Source: Selenomonadales bacterium UBA7018
Lineage (GTDB): Bacteria; Bacillota; Negativicutes; Selenomonadales; Selenomonadaceae
Assembly: GCA_002448305.1 (NCBI GenBank)
Contig: DJWY01000026.1
Coordinates: 37,252 to 101,251, forward strand
Length of the DNA stretch: 64,000 nucleotides
Reading direction: 5' to 3'
Shown: positions 42,596 to 51,891 of the stretch, in pieces
Layout of the letters: each line of letters opens with the position of its first letter
Position numbering within the stretch: the stretch's first letter is position 1
The notes under the pieces: generated by a model
Database searches by the model: none
What the model saw: only the letters and a program-made list of their open reading frames with translations
What the model was told of the DNA's origin: nothing
Position numbers and translations under genes: made by a program

Positions 42596-42625
42596 AAAAC
42601 CCGCTTTAATCGGCGGGTTTTTACG
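42596..42625. terminator. Bidirectional terminator between the chromate and DUF362 genes
   Basis: AAACCCGC, loop, GCGGGTTTTT on the plus strand; the minus strand also ends in T7 after the stem. Confidence 0.85.
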
Positions 42626-42714
42626 TTCTGGCGCGGCAATTTACTTAAAAATCTTCGTAACGTTGCAACGCGCTTTTTATTTGATTGCTTTTTAAAAGTA
42701 ACCGGGCTTTTTAT

Positions 42715-43716
42715 TTAGTCAATGGAAATAATTTCGTAATTGGGCGTGCCCATTTCGTGTTCAGCCATAGCGGAGAGTTGGCGCAAGCCGTTTCGACTTT
42801 CAATGCGCGTGATTAAATCGTTTTTGCTATCGTCTGGGAAATTATAAATCATATCGACAGCGGCTTTATCGACGGCGAGAATATCGGTTGAAGCGAGAAT
42901 TCCTAAATCTGGCATAACCGGCGCGGCGGCCCCCGTTCCCGCGCAGTCGCAATCGACGCTCAATCTTTGCAGGACGTTGATATAAACAATCTGCTTGCCG
43001 AAATGGTCGCAAATCGCCTTGCCGCTGTCAGCTAAATATTCCATGAGCAATTCGCCCATAATCCATTCGTCCTTATCTTTAAGCCCGTGAACTTGTGCCT
43101 TGCCCACTTTGCCCGACGCGCAACCGATTGCGATATTTTTCAGACTGCCGCCAAAGCCGCCCATTGAATGCCCTTTAAAATGTGTCAGGACAATCAGCGA
43201 GTCATAATTTGTTAGGTGCGAACCCATAGCGACTTCTTTAAGGTGAAAACCTTTGCTGACAGGAAAATTAACGTCGCCTTCTTCGTCGAGAATATCGACG
43301 GGGCAAAAAGTCCAGCCGTTCGTCTTCAAAACTTTTCTGTGACGTTCGGTCGTCGAGCGCGGTCCGGAATAAAGCGTATTAGTTTCAATGATAGCCGAGT
43401 TGGGAACTTGCGCTTGGAAAGGTTGCACTAAATCGGGCTGTAAAATGTTCGGTCCGTGCGGTTCGCCCGTATGAATTTTGATTCCGACTTTGCCGACAAT
43501 GTTGGCATTTATTTTTTGATAAATCGCAATGAGATGTTCTGCGTCAATATGTTTTGTGAAATAAACTGTGGCTTTTTCGTTTATCGGAAGTTTATCTGCC
43601 TCCGCTATGTTTTTAGTCCCTGCTGATTTATCTGAACAACCCGCGATGGCTCCGGTGAGTCCAAACAATCCCGCAATGCCCGCGAGTTTGACAAAATTTC
43701 TGCGCGTGAGCTTCAT
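42715..43716 (-). CDS. DUF362 domain protein with Tat-type lipoprotein signal
   Basis: A protein of 333 residues. The N-terminus has a twin-arginine motif (TRRNFVK), a hydrophobic core and a lipobox-like AIAGC. The body matches DUF362 proteins, with NIVGKVGIKIHTGE, FKGHSMGGFGGSLKNIAIG and a cysteine pair near DCDCAG. Tat export suggests that it folds with a cofactor in the cytoplasm; a metal centre is likely but unproven. GGAGG precedes the ATG. Confidence 0.8.
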   Translation of the reverse strand: MKLTRRNFVKLAGIAGLFGLTGAIAGCSDKSAGTKNIAEADKLPINEKATVYFTKHIDAEHLIAIYQKINANIVGKVGIKIHTGEPHGPNILQPDLVQPFQAQVPNSAIIETNTLYSGPRSTTERHRKVLKTNGWTFCPVDILDEEGDVNFPVSKGFHLKEVAMGSHLTNYDSLIVLTHFKGHSMGGFGGSLKNIAIGCASGKVGKAQVHGLKDKDEWIMGELLMEYLADSGKAICDHFGKQIVYINVLQRLSVDCDCAGTGAAAPVMPDLGILASTDILAVDKAAVDMIYNFPDDSKNDLITRIESRNGLRQLSAMAEHEMGTPNYEIISID

Positions 43717-43782
43717 GGCAAACGCCTCCTACAAATACTTCACAATCATTATAAATTATTGAGTTGACTGCAAGCAAGGACT

Positions 43783-44823
43783 TTATAAAAAATTTTTTAG
43801 TATAGGAAGCTTGCCAAATTTTTTAGCGATTAAAACCGGAAATAAAACGCCCGCCGAAGTCGCCGCAAAAATTATTCGGACGTCCGTCAAAAAAATTTCG
43901 GGATTAACTTTGGCGGCGTCGAGTATGTCATAAAGCGTCGCTATGAATAGCGGGTGCATTATCAAAATTATCATGCTCTGCCGCCCGCAAAGGTTCATTA
44001 CGTCTGATAAAATTCCCTTGAATTTCGCCATCAACATGGAAATTTTTATTACAAGCAGAGTTCCTGCGATTCCGCCTGCGTAAAACAAAATCGGATTGCC
44101 ATATTGGCGCAAATCCATTGAAACTAGTACGTCATTGAACTTGAACGCGAGCGACAAAATAATTATCAGCACCGCGCAGATTTTTAAATTTAATCGGTCG
44201 GCGATTTCAAATTTTCTTAGCAGGACGCCCGCCAACATAAAAACTTGCGCGACAAGGGCAATATCTGCGCCCATTGGTAGCACGAAGAAATTTTTCACGA
44301 TGAAACCCGCGATTGCACAGATTGCGACTGCAAAAAAAATTCCCGCGCCGATTTTGCGGAAGAGGTTATACAGATTAATAAAAATAATTTCAGCCAAAAG
44401 CAATGCCGGCAAAAACCAAAGTTGCATTAAAAGTAGCGGCCCGTCATTGTGATTGCCTACGAAAATTGCCGCCAATGCCGCCAACGGATTTTCCACGTAA
44501 GCCCAACTCCACATATATTGTCCGAAGCCCGCTTTATGACAGAGGAAAAACCAAATCGGGAGAAAAAGCAATTCGGCGAGATAATACGGTATCAGCAACC
44601 GATTGAAAAGTTTCAGCAGAAATTTTTTGTAATTGTTCTTGCCGCCCCATTTGTCAAAATTCAGCAGGAAGCCCGCCATTATAAAAAAAAACGGCATGCG
44701 AAAGATTGCAAAGAATTGATTTTCGGGCGTGAAATGGAAAGTTGTATGACCTTCGACGACGGCTATCATGACGAGACCTTTGGCGAAGTCAATCCAATCA
44801 ATTCGCGGCTCATTAGCCACCAA
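43783..44823 (-). CDS. Membrane acyltransferase family 3 protein
   Basis: A protein of 346 residues with about ten membrane helices. The conserved N-terminal block RIDWIDFAKGLVMIAVVEGH contains the catalytic His of OafA/NolL-type O-acetyltransferases. It acetylates surface or exported glycans in known cases. The start is a TTG or GTG (44823 or 44820) overlapping the end of the upstream unknown gene; neither has a strong ribosome-binding site, so coupling is likely. Confidence 0.82.
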   Translation of the reverse strand: MVANEPRIDWIDFAKGLVMIAVVEGHTTFHFTPENQFFAIFRMPFFFIMAGFLLNFDKWGGKNNYKKFLLKLFNRLLIPYYLAELLFLPIWFFLCHKAGFGQYMWSWAYVENPLAALAAIFVGNHNDGPLLLMQLWFLPALLLAEIIFINLYNLFRKIGAGIFFAVAICAIAGFIVKNFFVLPMGADIALVAQVFMLAGVLLRKFEIADRLNLKICAVLIIILSLAFKFNDVLVSMDLRQYGNPILFYAGGIAGTLLVIKISMLMAKFKGILSDVMNLCGRQSMIILIMHPLFIATLYDILDAAKVNPEIFLTDVRIIFAATSAGVLFPVLIAKKFGKLPILKNFL

Positions 44824-45688
44824 GCATCACGCTTTCAAAGTGCAAGCCGCAACGCGCCAAATAATATCGCTCGTTCTCAATCAAAACTCGGTCGGGAAAA
44901 TCTTTGTCTATGAATAAATTATTCGGCAACTCGACCGGCTCGCGAAAATATAAATAACTGCCGCCCTTCATCAAAGTTAATCGGTGTTGGCTGTTAATGT
45001 GGTGCCCTGCCTCTTTCAAAATCTGATACGGATAAAGTTCGGCAAGACATTGCATTAAAGCGACGTAGCGATTTTTTTCATTTGCAAAAGGTCCGTAACG
45101 TTCGCCCTCCAGCACGAAAAATAAACTCCCGAAAATTTGCGGCTCAACTCGTCCGTAAGACGTCGCGTGTGGCAGAATGACCTTAGAATTTTTTTGCGGC
45201 TGAATTTCCATAGCGTCGAGAGCGGCTAGCATTTCTTCAATCGTCTGGTTGAGGTGGAGCACAGGCTTGGAAGGCAATTTGGAATTAGGAATGCGCAATG
45301 CGTAATTGTTTTGGGAATAAATCGGTTCGTAAACTTCGACTTGCATATTGATATTGCGGACACCTGCGCGGGTAAAAATGAATTTAATCGCCTTGATAAT
45401 CTGATTTGGCGTGCGTTGAGTTTCCAAATAAATTATCGGCGCAATTCTTTTGGGGCGTTCCATAGCAATTGTATTTGTCCGCAAAAAAAGTATGCGAGTT
45501 GGGTCGGTGCTACAGAGGCTATTAATCGTGTCGGGAAATTCGGTATAAAGGCATTTTACAGCGATGAAAAATAATTCTTGCCAATCGCGGACGGGTGCTC
45601 TTTCTCCTAAATAAATTAGCGCGGCGGGCAATTCGTTTTCCTGTATCTCCTGCGACTTCGCTGCCAAGTCGATTGTCCTTGTCGGCAA
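44813..45688 (-). CDS. Unknown protein, about 291 residues
   Basis: Not recognised. No signal peptide or membrane segment. It has mixed alpha/beta character, with a helix EELFF-type start (DWQELFFIAVKCLYTEFPD), a middle segment that includes a heptad-repeat copy (45273-45308, read as ALRIPNSKLP), and a GGSYLYFREPVELPNN end. The start is TTG at 45688 because AAAAGGAG lies 8 bases before it; the GTG at 45697 overlaps that site. It overlaps the acyltransferase gene downstream. Confidence 0.7.
   Translation of the reverse strand: MPTRTIDLAAKSQEIQENELPAALIYLGERAPVRDWQELFFIAVKCLYTEFPDTINSLCSTDPTRILFLRTNTIAMERPKRIAPIIYLETQRTPNQIIKAIKFIFTRAGVRNINMQVEVYEPIYSQNNYALRIPNSKLPSKPVLHLNQTIEEMLAALDAMEIQPQKNSKVILPHATSYGRVEPQIFGSLFFVLEGERYGPFANEKNRYVALMQCLAELYPYQILKEAGHHINSQHRLTLMKGGSYLYFREPVELPNNLFIDKDFPDRVLIENERYYLARCGLHFESVMLGG
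45273..45308 (-). repeat. Heptad repeat copy in the unknown gene
   Basis: GGCAATTTGGAATTAGGAATGCGCAATGCG: two heptads and the flanking GGCAATT. It matches the U32 copy at 8033-8070 in part and is kept in frame. Confidence 0.7.
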
Positions 45689-45757
45689 AAGTCTCACTCC
45701 TTTTCAATGTGTTTTCATAATTATAATCAACTGCCCGCCGAATTGCAAATAAGTAGC

Positions 45758-45792
45758 ATAAAAAATCCCTCCGTGCAGAAGGGATTTTTTAT
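45758..45792. terminator. Bidirectional terminator at the end of the ubiA operon
   Basis: AAAAAATCCCT, loop, AAGGGATTTTTT: T runs on both strands, just after the ubiA-like stop on the minus strand. Confidence 0.85.
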
Positions 45793-46691
45793 TCGTAGCT
45801 TAGCCAAGTGAAGATAAAAATTGCGATTGAGACAATGCCGTTGCGCATGAAATAGGCTTGAGTGACTTCGCGATAATCGCCCGCCCTAACGATTGAATGT
45901 TGATAGACCAGAGCCAACGCCGCAATCGCTACGCCGACAAAATACCATTTGCCCAAACCGAGCATAAGCCCGACGATTACAAAGCAAGTGATTGATATTA
46001 CGTGCAAAATTCTGGCGATAAGAAGTGCTCCTGCCGCGCCGTATTTTGTCGCGAGCGAATGCAAACGCTGTGACTTGTCGAATTTTTCATCTTGCGCACC
46101 GTAAACCGCGTCGAAAGCTCCAATCCATAGCGCGACTGCCACGCATAAAATTATCATCGGTAGGGAAATTTTTTCAGTCAGTGCGACCCACGCGCCCGCC
46201 GGAGCCATTGCAATTGCCAATCCTAAGAACAAATGACACCACGCAGTAAATCTTTTCGTGAACGGGTAGATTATAAACGGTACCGCCGCGACCGGCAAAA
46301 GTTTTAGGCATATCGGCGGCAACTGCGCGACTGCTACGACCAAAACTATCATGCACAGCGTGACGAAGATTAAAGCTTCGCCCTTTGAAATTTCGCCGCG
46401 AACCATTGCCCGATATGATAGGCGCGGCTGGAGTTTATCGTACTTTAAATCAGCTAAGTTGTCTATTGCGATTGCCGCCCACCGCGCCGATGTTATCGCT
46501 ACCAAAATCAAAATGACTGTCCAAAAGTCCGGCTTGCCATTCGTCGCCATAAATGAACTTGCCAACGCGAACGGTAAGCTAAAAATCGTGTGCGGCAACG
46601 CGACATTGTTTGCGTGGGCTTTGAGCTTTGAGCTTTGAGCTTTTAACTTTAAGGTTTTTGAATTCCTAATTCCTAATTCCTCATTCCTCAT
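45789..46691 (-). CDS. UbiA-family prenyltransferase with a repeat-derived N-terminus
   Basis: A protein of 300 residues and about eight membrane helices. First Asp-rich motif NLADLKYDKLQPR and second motif DAVYGAQDEKFDK place it with 4-hydroxybenzoate or menaquinone-pathway polyprenyltransferases. Homology should start near VALPHTIFSLPFA (residue 31). The first ~29 residues (RNEELGIRN, then KLKAQSSKLKA) are encoded by a heptad-repeat array, so the natural start region has been replaced. The ATG overlaps the upstream stop (ATGA). Confidence 0.85.
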   Translation of the reverse strand: MRNEELGIRNSKTLKLKAQSSKLKAHANNVALPHTIFSLPFALASSFMATNGKPDFWTVILILVAITSARWAAIAIDNLADLKYDKLQPRLSYRAMVRGEISKGEALIFVTLCMIVLVVAVAQLPPICLKLLPVAAVPFIIYPFTKRFTAWCHLFLGLAIAMAPAGAWVALTEKISLPMIILCVAVALWIGAFDAVYGAQDEKFDKSQRLHSLATKYGAAGALLIARILHVISITCFVIVGLMLGLGKWYFVGVAIAALALVYQHSIVRAGDYREVTQAYFMRNGIVSIAIFIFTWLSYE

Positions 46692-46698
46692 TGCTTTT
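46617..46698 (-). repeat. Composite heptad repeat at the ubiA start
   Basis: Plus strand: GAGCTTT repeated three times (46623 on), a short spacer, then CCTAATT/CCTCATT units ending CATTGCTTTT. The two-part order and end match the ABC-F copy at 10695-10803. Confidence 0.9.
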
Positions 46699-47440
46699 CA
46701 AAGTCACCGTCCGGAAGAAGTTTCCAAATCTCGTCCGCCCGCGCAGAATTTTTCAAGACACGTTCGACATTTTTAGAATCGCTGAAGTTGTAGAAAGCTT
46801 CCGCCTCTTCGCGAGACTTGCCGCCCGCAATTTTCCTATTAATCAAGCGTTCGCGCAAAAGTTGCGGGTCGGCGTCAATGAAAACAGAGTAATCAGCTAA
46901 TACGCGAACATTTGTCCAGCCCGTTTCCTTTAGCAGAAGATAATTTCCCTCAATCAGCAAAATATCTTCCTCGACGCTCCAATAATCCGGCAACACGTCA
47001 TGAATTTTTCTATCGTAAATATTCCAGTTCGTGCCGTCCTGCCGCGCCTCGCGAATTTTATCAACCAATAAATCAATATCAAAAGTTTCCGGCGCGCCCT
47101 TAATGTTGCTCATCAAAACTTTTTCGCCGTCGTGCTCAATCGTCGCGATATTCATATAAGCCGCCGTGTAATGGTAGCCGTCCATTGGCAGTGCGCGAAT
47201 TATATCGACTTCGTTAGAACGCTCGCGGCTAAGTTGCTCTAAAAATTTCGCCAGCGTTGATTTCCCTGCGCCGGGCGGCGCGACAAGATACGCGATAATT
47301 TTTCTGTCCATTGTCATTTTTAAATCGGTCAGCTCGCGCAGGAACGGCATAAAAATTTCTTCAATCGCTGCCTCACTAAATCTGACTTCCTGCCAAAGCC
47401 CGTTGACTTCCATGTCGTACGTTAAAAATTTCTTTTCCAT
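46688..47440 (-). CDS. P-loop nucleoside/sugar kinase-like protein (PRK/uridine kinase family)
   Basis: A protein of 250 residues. Walker A VAPPGAGKST; LPMDGYHYT is the substrate-side motif of uridine kinase and phosphoribulokinase relatives; LIEGNYLLL is Walker B. The family (YggC/FrcK type) phosphorylates nucleosides or sugars; the substrate is not visible. It starts by a one-base overlap with the PNPOx-fold gene and overlaps ubiA by four bases. Confidence 0.8.
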   Translation of the reverse strand: MEKKFLTYDMEVNGLWQEVRFSEAAIEEIFMPFLRELTDLKMTMDRKIIAYLVAPPGAGKSTLAKFLEQLSRERSNEVDIIRALPMDGYHYTAAYMNIATIEHDGEKVLMSNIKGAPETFDIDLLVDKIREARQDGTNWNIYDRKIHDVLPDYWSVEEDILLIEGNYLLLKETGWTNVRVLADYSVFIDADPQLLRERLINRKIAGGKSREEAEAFYNFSDSKNVERVLKNSARADEIWKLLPDGDFEKQ

Positions 47441-47940
47441 TAGCCAAAATCACCTCTCTTGACTAACTCTCGCGCCGCCTTGCCCGTCAGATGTTCAATC
47501 GTCATAACGGGCACGACAAGCGCATTTAATCGGCTCAACTCTTTTTCGCGACGTTCGGGACTTGCTGTTGAAGAATATTTATCGGCTAAAAGTTCCAGCC
47601 CGCGCAGTTTATCGGGGTCGTCGTTATCCTCAACGATTTTAATTCGACCAAAAGCAATCGCGCTTGAAAAATACGTCGTGAACTCTTCGGCAACAACTTC
47701 ATGACGGTCGACAACGCAAAAAGAAACTTTATCGTTATTCCTAATCGCGTCGAGTTTGTGACCGGTCTTCGCGCTGTGGAAATAAATTTTATTGCCTTCA
47801 ACGGCGTAACTAATCGGCACGGCGTAATTATAGCCACCGTCGCCTGAAAGTGCTAAAACTCCGAAGTCGCCTTCGCGCAGAATTTTTTTAGCCGCCTCTG
47901 TTGACAAAATCTGTTTATTACGGCGCATTTCTCTAAACAT
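47440..47940 (-). CDS. Pyridoxamine 5'-phosphate oxidase-fold flavoprotein (NimA-like)
   Basis: A protein of 166 residues with the split-barrel FMN-binding pattern: GDFGVLALSGDGGYNYAVP, then KIYFHSAKTGHKLDAI and VSFCVVD. Relatives include 5-nitroimidazole reductase NimA and haem-related reductases; a true PdxH is less likely. GGAGGG lies 7 bases before the ATG. First of a three-gene run with the kinase and ubiA. Confidence 0.85.
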   Translation of the reverse strand: MFREMRRNKQILSTEAAKKILREGDFGVLALSGDGGYNYAVPISYAVEGNKIYFHSAKTGHKLDAIRNNDKVSFCVVDRHEVVAEEFTTYFSSAIAFGRIKIVEDNDDPDKLRGLELLADKYSSTASPERREKELSRLNALVVPVMTIEHLTGKAARELVKRGDFG

Positions 47941-47952
47941 AAAACGCCCTCC

Positions 47953-48333
47953 TCAACCTGCGCTGACACCGAGCCGAATAATTTTGGCGAGCCGGTCGCA
48001 TTCGCGCTCAACGCTATCGATTTTAGCAACTTCGCGGCGGCAATCGGTGAGCATTTTTATCGCCGTGTCGATTTTTTTCAGCGAGAAATTTTCTTCATCT
48101 TCGGCGATTTTTTTCAGCGACTGACTGCAACTTTTAAGGAGTGTCGCTTTTAAATCGGCGCGATATTTTTTGCGATTATCGAATTCTGCTATCAAAGCTT
48201 CAAGTTGCGTCATTGAGTTAATCGCCGCAAGGTAATCGTATTTCATTTGCGGTGAGAGCGGTGCTTCCATGTCGTCGGCGTCGATGATTATGCCGCTCTC
48301 GACTACTTCTTTAAATCTATCAATCGTTGCCAT
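47953..48333 (-). CDS. Unknown small helical protein
   Basis: A protein of 126 residues, soluble, predicted mainly helical with a probable coiled coil in the second half (KKYRADLKATLLKS, then KKIDTAIKMLTDC). No family recognised. AAGGAGG precedes the ATG. It sits between pnp and the PNPOx-fold gene, with 12 bases to the latter. Confidence 0.65.
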   Translation of the reverse strand: MATIDRFKEVVESGIIIDADDMEAPLSPQMKYDYLAAINSMTQLEALIAEFDNRKKYRADLKATLLKSCSQSLKKIAEDEENFSLKKIDTAIKMLTDCRREVAKIDSVERECDRLAKIIRLGVSAG

Positions 48334-48381
48334 TCTAATTCCTCCTTAGATAAGAAGATTACTAGTTATCTCCTAATCTCT

Positions 48382-50655
48382 TTATCTATCGCGTCTGCGT
48401 CTACCGTCGCGAGAATTTCTCAAGTCTTTAAAATCTTTAATCGTTCTGGATTCGCCACGCGGTCTATCGAAATTTCTAGGTCTATCGTTGCGCGGGCGGT
48501 CAGAATTTCTCGGATTATCATTGCGCGGGCGGTCGAAAGTTTTGGGCTTATCACTGCGCGGGGAATCGCCTTCCAAAATAGCGCGGTGACTTGCATTAAT
48601 TCTGCCCTTGTCGTCAATCTCAGTGACTTTGACTTTGAGTTTGTCGCCAACCTTAACCGCGTCTTCAACAGTGGGGATTCTCTTATCTGAAAGTTGGGAA
48701 ATGTGGCACATAGCCTCTTTGCCGATTAAAATTTCAACAAATGCGCCAGTCGGCATAAGGCGAGTAACAGTGCCCTCGAAAACTTCGCCAACTTTGACTT
48801 CGTGAATAATTTCTTCAATCATCTCAATAGCGCGGTCAATGCCCTCGACGTTGCGCGACGTGACGAAAACATTTCCGTCGTCGTGAATATCGACTTCAAC
48901 GCCGGTTTCTTCGATAATTCTGTTGACCATTTTGCCGCCCGTGCCGATAACTTCGCGAATTTTATCAACGGGAACTTTAATTGTCCTGACACGCGGCGCA
49001 TAGGGCGACAAATCGGCGGCAGGTTCGCTGATAACCTCAAGCATTTTGCCCAAAATAAAACTTCTGCCGCGTTTAGCTTGCGCCAAAGCGTCACTTAAAA
49101 TTTCACGCGAAATGCCCGCAACTTTTATATCCATTTGAATTGCCGTAACACCTTCAGTCGTGCCCGCAACTTTGAAATCCATATCGCCGAGCGCGTCTTC
49201 CATGCCTTGAATATCGGTTAAAATCGTGTGCGCATCGCCGTCCTTGACAAGCCCCATTGCAACGCCGCTGACAGGACGTTTAATCGGAACGCCGGCTTGC
49301 ATAAGGCTAAGCGTACTGCCGCAAACGCTACCCATTGAGCTTGAGCCGTTACTTTCCAAAACTTCGGAGACAAGGCGAATTGTATAGGGAAAATCTTCAA
49401 TCGACGGGATAACCGGAACCAAAGCGCGTTCAGCAAGTGCGCCGTGCCCAATTTCGCGACGACCAGGACTCCGCGCAGGTCTAGCTTCGCCAACGCTGTA
49501 GCCGGGAAAATTATAGTGATGCAGATAATGCTTAGTATATTCGGGTTCAAGCCCGTCAATAATTTGTTCGTCGCCGATTGAGCCGAGCGTAGTTATCGTC
49601 AAGACTTGCGTTTGACCGCGTGTGAAAAGTCCGGAACCATGAGTACGCGCAAAAAGTCCGACTTCGCAACTTATTGGGCGAACTTCTTCCAGTTCGCGAC
49701 CGTCGGGGCGAATTTTTTCATGCGTAATCATTTTGCGGACAACTTCTTTTTCGACTTTGTAGAAGACTGCGCCAATATCTTTTTCGGCGTTAGGATAATC
49801 TTCGGCGGGGAATTTTTCGGCAAGGGCTTCGACGACTTCAGCTTTGACTTCATCGAGAGCCGCCTCGCGTGCAAGTTTATCGGGGTTGCGAACGACCTTA
49901 TCAATTTTTTCCGTAGCAAGTTCGCGAACCGCCGCGTCAATATTTTCGTCAGGCATAAAGAGCGTGACTTCCTTTTTCTCCTTGCCGACGGCGGCTTTTA
50001 TCTCGTTTTGGAAGGCGACAATTTTTTTTATCTCCTCGTGCCCAAATAAAATCGCCTCAAGAACAATTTCTTCCGGCAATTCCTTAACGCCCGCTTCAAC
50101 CATCATGACAGCATCAGCTGAGCCAGCAACGATTAAATCCATTTCGGAAACGTCGAGTTGTTCCTTAGTCGGATTGATAATAAATTCGCCGTCAATGCGC
50201 CCGACGTGCACACCAGCAATCGGCCCGCCGAAAGGAATATCCGAGACGCTAAGCGCGCAACTTGCGCCAATCATACCGGCGATTTCGGGCGCGTTGTCCT
50301 CGTCGAAGCAAATAACCGTTGCGATAATCTGAACGTCATTTCTAAAACCTTCGGGGAAAAGCGGTCGAATTGGTCTATCAATCAAGCGGCTTTTAAGGAT
50401 TGCGCTTGTTTGCGGGCGACCTTCGCGCTTAATGAATCCGCCTGGAATTTTCCCTGCCGAATACATTTTTTCTTCGTAGTCGACAGTCAGCGGGAAGAAG
50501 TCGACGCCCTCTCTTGGTTCAGCAGACATTGTCGCCGCGACTAAAACTGCCGTGTCACCGTAGCGAACTAAAACTGCGCCATTTGCCTGCTTAGCCATTT
50601 TGCCGTGTTCGACGATTAATTTTCTGCCGCCGAGTTCCATTTCAAAAGTATCCAA
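48382..50655 (-). CDS. pnp: Polyribonucleotide nucleotidyltransferase
   Basis: 3'-5' phosphorolytic exoribonuclease of mRNA decay. Two RNase PH domains (GYSVGEARPARSPGRREIGHG split across the core region; SSSMGSVCGSTL), a KH domain (IREVIGTGGKMVNRI) and an S1 domain (GTVTRLMPTGAFVEIL). After S1 it has an extra ~55-residue tail of repeated DRPRND/NPRN units rich in Arg, Asn and Asp, probably an RNA-binding disordered tail. Start is TTG at 50655 behind AGGAGG. Confidence 0.96.
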   Translation of the reverse strand: MDTFEMELGGRKLIVEHGKMAKQANGAVLVRYGDTAVLVAATMSAEPREGVDFFPLTVDYEEKMYSAGKIPGGFIKREGRPQTSAILKSRLIDRPIRPLFPEGFRNDVQIIATVICFDEDNAPEIAGMIGASCALSVSDIPFGGPIAGVHVGRIDGEFIINPTKEQLDVSEMDLIVAGSADAVMMVEAGVKELPEEIVLEAILFGHEEIKKIVAFQNEIKAAVGKEKKEVTLFMPDENIDAAVRELATEKIDKVVRNPDKLAREAALDEVKAEVVEALAEKFPAEDYPNAEKDIGAVFYKVEKEVVRKMITHEKIRPDGRELEEVRPISCEVGLFARTHGSGLFTRGQTQVLTITTLGSIGDEQIIDGLEPEYTKHYLHHYNFPGYSVGEARPARSPGRREIGHGALAERALVPVIPSIEDFPYTIRLVSEVLESNGSSSMGSVCGSTLSLMQAGVPIKRPVSGVAMGLVKDGDAHTILTDIQGMEDALGDMDFKVAGTTEGVTAIQMDIKVAGISREILSDALAQAKRGRSFILGKMLEVISEPAADLSPYAPRVRTIKVPVDKIREVIGTGGKMVNRIIEETGVEVDIHDDGNVFVTSRNVEGIDRAIEMIEEIIHEVKVGEVFEGTVTRLMPTGAFVEILIGKEAMCHISQLSDKRIPTVEDAVKVGDKLKVKVTEIDDKGRINASHRAILEGDSPRSDKPKTFDRPRNDNPRNSDRPRNDRPRNFDRPRGESRTIKDFKDLRNSRDGRRRRDR

Positions 50656-50717
50656 TATTTTTTCCTCCTAATCATTTTTCACGCGCTAACCTTTCGACGC
50701 AAAATGTATTCTTCCTT

Positions 50718-50758
50718 CAAAACGAAAACCGCCCTCAAAGTTTGAGAGCGGTTTTTTT
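50718..50758. terminator. Terminator between fba and pnp
   Basis: AAACCGCCCTC, loop AAAGTTT, GAGAGCGGTTT. T runs flank it on both strands; the minus-strand side ends fba transcription. Confidence 0.8.
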
Positions 50759-50775
50759 ATTTGGGACTATAAATA

Positions 50776-51777
50776 TTACTTCAATTCTTTTGCGAGTTCC
50801 ATGATTGCCTGAGCGGAGCCGTCGGAGCCGAGAACTTCTTTAATCTTGTGCGCAACGAGTTCTTTGATATATGCGCGACCGGGAGCGAGATATTGACGCG
50901 GGTCGAAGTGTTCAGGGTGTTGTACGAAGTGTTCGCGGATACCAGCAGTCAAAGCAAGGCGGAGGTCGGAGTCGATATTGATTTTGCAGACAGCCGATTT
51001 AGCCGCTTTGCGGAGTTGGTTTTCGGGAATGCCGACAGCGTCTTTGAGTTGACCGCCGTTATCGTTGATGATTTTGACGTATTTGGGGATAACGGAGCTT
51101 GCGCCGTGAAGGACAATCGGGAAGCCAGGAATTTTCTTTTCGATTTCGGCGAGAATGTCGAAACGGAGTTCAGGCGGTTCAAGAACGCCGGTTTCGGGAT
51201 TGCGGGTGCATTGTTCAGGCGTGAATTTGAATGCGCCGTGACTGGTGCCAATAGCGATAGCCAAAGAGTCGCAACCGGTCTTTTCAACGAACTCAAAAAC
51301 CTCTTCGGGTTTGGTGTAGTGAGCTTTGTCGGCGTCAACGCTAACATCATCTTCGACGCCTGCGAGCTGACCAAGTTCAGCCTCAACAACTACGCCGTGA
51401 GCATGTGCATATTCGACAACTTCTTTGGTCTTCTCAATGTTTTCAGCGAAGGAATAGTGTGAGCCGTCGAACATAACGGAAGTGAAGCCGCCGTCGATGC
51501 AGGATTTGCAAGTTGCAAAGTCGGGACCGTGATCGAGGTGCAGAGCAATCGGAATATCGCTGACTTCAAGAGCCGCACGAACGAGATGAACGAGGTATTG
51601 ATGGTTAGCATACTTTCTCGCGCCAGCGGAGCACTGAAGGACGACAGGGCTTTGGAGTTCGGCAGCGGCACTGGTGATACCTTGAACGATTTCCATATTG
51701 TTGACGTTGAATGCGCCGATTGCGAAACCGCCCTCATAAGCTTTTTTGAACATAGCCTTAGTTGTGATTAACGGCAT
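50776..51777 (-). CDS. fba: Class II fructose-bisphosphate aldolase
   Basis: Zinc-dependent glycolytic aldolase. The zinc histidine in ALHLDHGPDF, catalytic Asp near it, and VLHGASSV with the later NIDSDLRLALTAGIR match class II enzymes of full length (333 residues). TTTTAGGAGG precedes the ATG. A weak promoter (TTGCAA, 18 bases, TAAAAT on the minus strand, about 51850-51880) lies upstream. Confidence 0.95.
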   Translation of the reverse strand: MPLITTKAMFKKAYEGGFAIGAFNVNNMEIVQGITSAAAELQSPVVLQCSAGARKYANHQYLVHLVRAALEVSDIPIALHLDHGPDFATCKSCIDGGFTSVMFDGSHYSFAENIEKTKEVVEYAHAHGVVVEAELGQLAGVEDDVSVDADKAHYTKPEEVFEFVEKTGCDSLAIAIGTSHGAFKFTPEQCTRNPETGVLEPPELRFDILAEIEKKIPGFPIVLHGASSVIPKYVKIINDNGGQLKDAVGIPENQLRKAAKSAVCKINIDSDLRLALTAGIREHFVQHPEHFDPRQYLAPGRAYIKELVAHKIKEVLGSDGSAQAIMELAKELK

Positions 51778-51891
51778 TTAAATTACCTCCTAAAAATATC
51801 TCATAAATTCGCGGGGCTTGCACCCCTTCTAAAACTGAATGCATTTTAACACAAGCGCGGTCAAAGTTGCAACAAGCAATCAAAAAATATT

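Noticed and set aside
51813..51826. Small hairpin GGGG-CTTGCA-CCCC upstream of fba
   Set aside because: It has only four pairs and no T tract; it is too small to call a regulatory element.
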